Shown here piece by piece: positions 63,594 through 64,000 of a DNA stretch of 64,000 bases. The position numbers and the translations under genes are program-made. Numbering within the stretch: the first letter of the stretch is position 1; each line of letters opens with the position of its first letter. The notes beneath the pieces were generated by a model. That model searched no databases. It was not told where the DNA came from and was given only the letters and a program-made list of their open reading frames with translations. This stretch comes from Nematopogon swammerdamellus (taxonomy: Eukaryota; Arthropoda; Insecta; Lepidoptera; Adelidae): assembly GCA_946902875.1 (NCBI GenBank), contig OX336340.1:22397566-22461565 (forward strand). The letters run 5' to 3'.

Positions 63594-63893
63594 CCATAGC
63601 CGACCATCATTGTCTCCCTCTACGGAGACCAAGCCATGCTGCATCGTCATATCCCCACTGCGACGTTGCTATCGCTTACTCGCTCTCGCTTGCCTACCGA
63701 TGACAGGATCGAGAGAGAAACATGAAATCGCTCACCCTTCATCGGGCGACCGTCGCAATCTTCGTGTTTCTCTCTCACTCCTGTCATCAGTAAGCAAGCG
63801 AGAGCGAGTAAGCGATAGCAACGTCGCAGTGGGGCTATGACGATACAGCATGGCTTGTCTCCGTAGAGGGAGACAATGACAGTCGGCTCTGGG
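63594..63893. repeat. 300 bp foldback element, ~130 bp arms
   Basis: catagccgaccatcattgtc ... gcttactcgctctcgcttgc at left. The near-exact reverse complement is at right (gcaagcgagagcgagtaagc ... gacaatgacagtcggctctg). Loop ~40 bp. Confidence 0.9.
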
Positions 63894-64000
63894 ACGAATC
63901 CATTGTGAAAAATATGATCTGGGTTAGGATTGTGCTGCGTAAAAGTGACATAGTGCGCTTGATGGAATATCTAGTCATAATATTGAGATATCTATGGTTT
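63894..64000. other. AGL intron, right edge
   Basis: No feature seen. Confidence 0.4.

Overview
The window is eukaryotic and almost certainly from a lepidopteran insect (moth or butterfly). It carries intron-containing genes with GT-AG splice sites. A conserved eS4 ribosomal protein, a PRDM13-type factor, a ZAD-C2H2 zinc finger and a glycogen debranching enzyme are all recognisable. The remaining DNA is a dense mosaic of repeats: 5S/tRNA-headed SINEs, LINE 3' ends with AATAAAG, GAATCT or TTTCA tails, and foldback MITEs. No species can be named from the sequence alone.

Layout, left to right. 1-5.5 kb is repeat-rich intergenic DNA. 5.5-19.8 kb is Prdm13 (+): three coding exons with matching phases (5563-5673, 7463-7733, 18942-19777; 405 aa). 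Its second intron is 11.2 kb and holds a ~3.8 kb satellite array built as a head-to-head inverted repeat of ~109 bp monomers. 19.8-21.5 kb has a LINE tail and two abutting foldback elements. 21.5-29.9 kb is RpS4 (-): six coding exons that assemble in frame to 262 aa, with ATG alone on exon 1, nested SINE/MITE insertions and a 12-copy 47 bp minisatellite in its introns. 30-33.7 kb is repeats with several palindromes.

33.75-38.25 kb is a two-exon gene (+) for a 933 aa Lys/Ser-rich nucleolar-type protein. It ends in an RPA34/PAF49-like domain (RNA polymerase I subunit) and contains a 232-residue tandem self-duplication. 38.3-45.1 kb holds a GC-rich TIR element, a 2.2 kb palindromic element with TTA target-site duplications, and an 815 bp element with 26 bp terminal inverted repeats. 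45.2-46.6 kb is an intact single-exon ZAD plus nine-finger C2H2 gene (+). 46.6-56.7 kb is repeat-rich, with one possible signal-peptide exon at 52.9 kb. 56.7 kb to the end is the 5' part of the glycogen debranching enzyme gene AGL (+), running off the right edge.

The genes do not form an operon or pathway. RpS4 and the Pol I subunit-like gene are divergently transcribed neighbours (starts ~3.9 kb apart) and both serve ribosome production, which may be coincidence. The most unusual content is the number of long inverted repeats. The strongest cases are the satellite hairpin inside the Prdm13 intron, which repeats a YY1/Pho-like motif about 36 times, and the 2.2 kb palindrome at 41.5-43.7 kb. 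Both could yield double-stranded RNA if transcribed.
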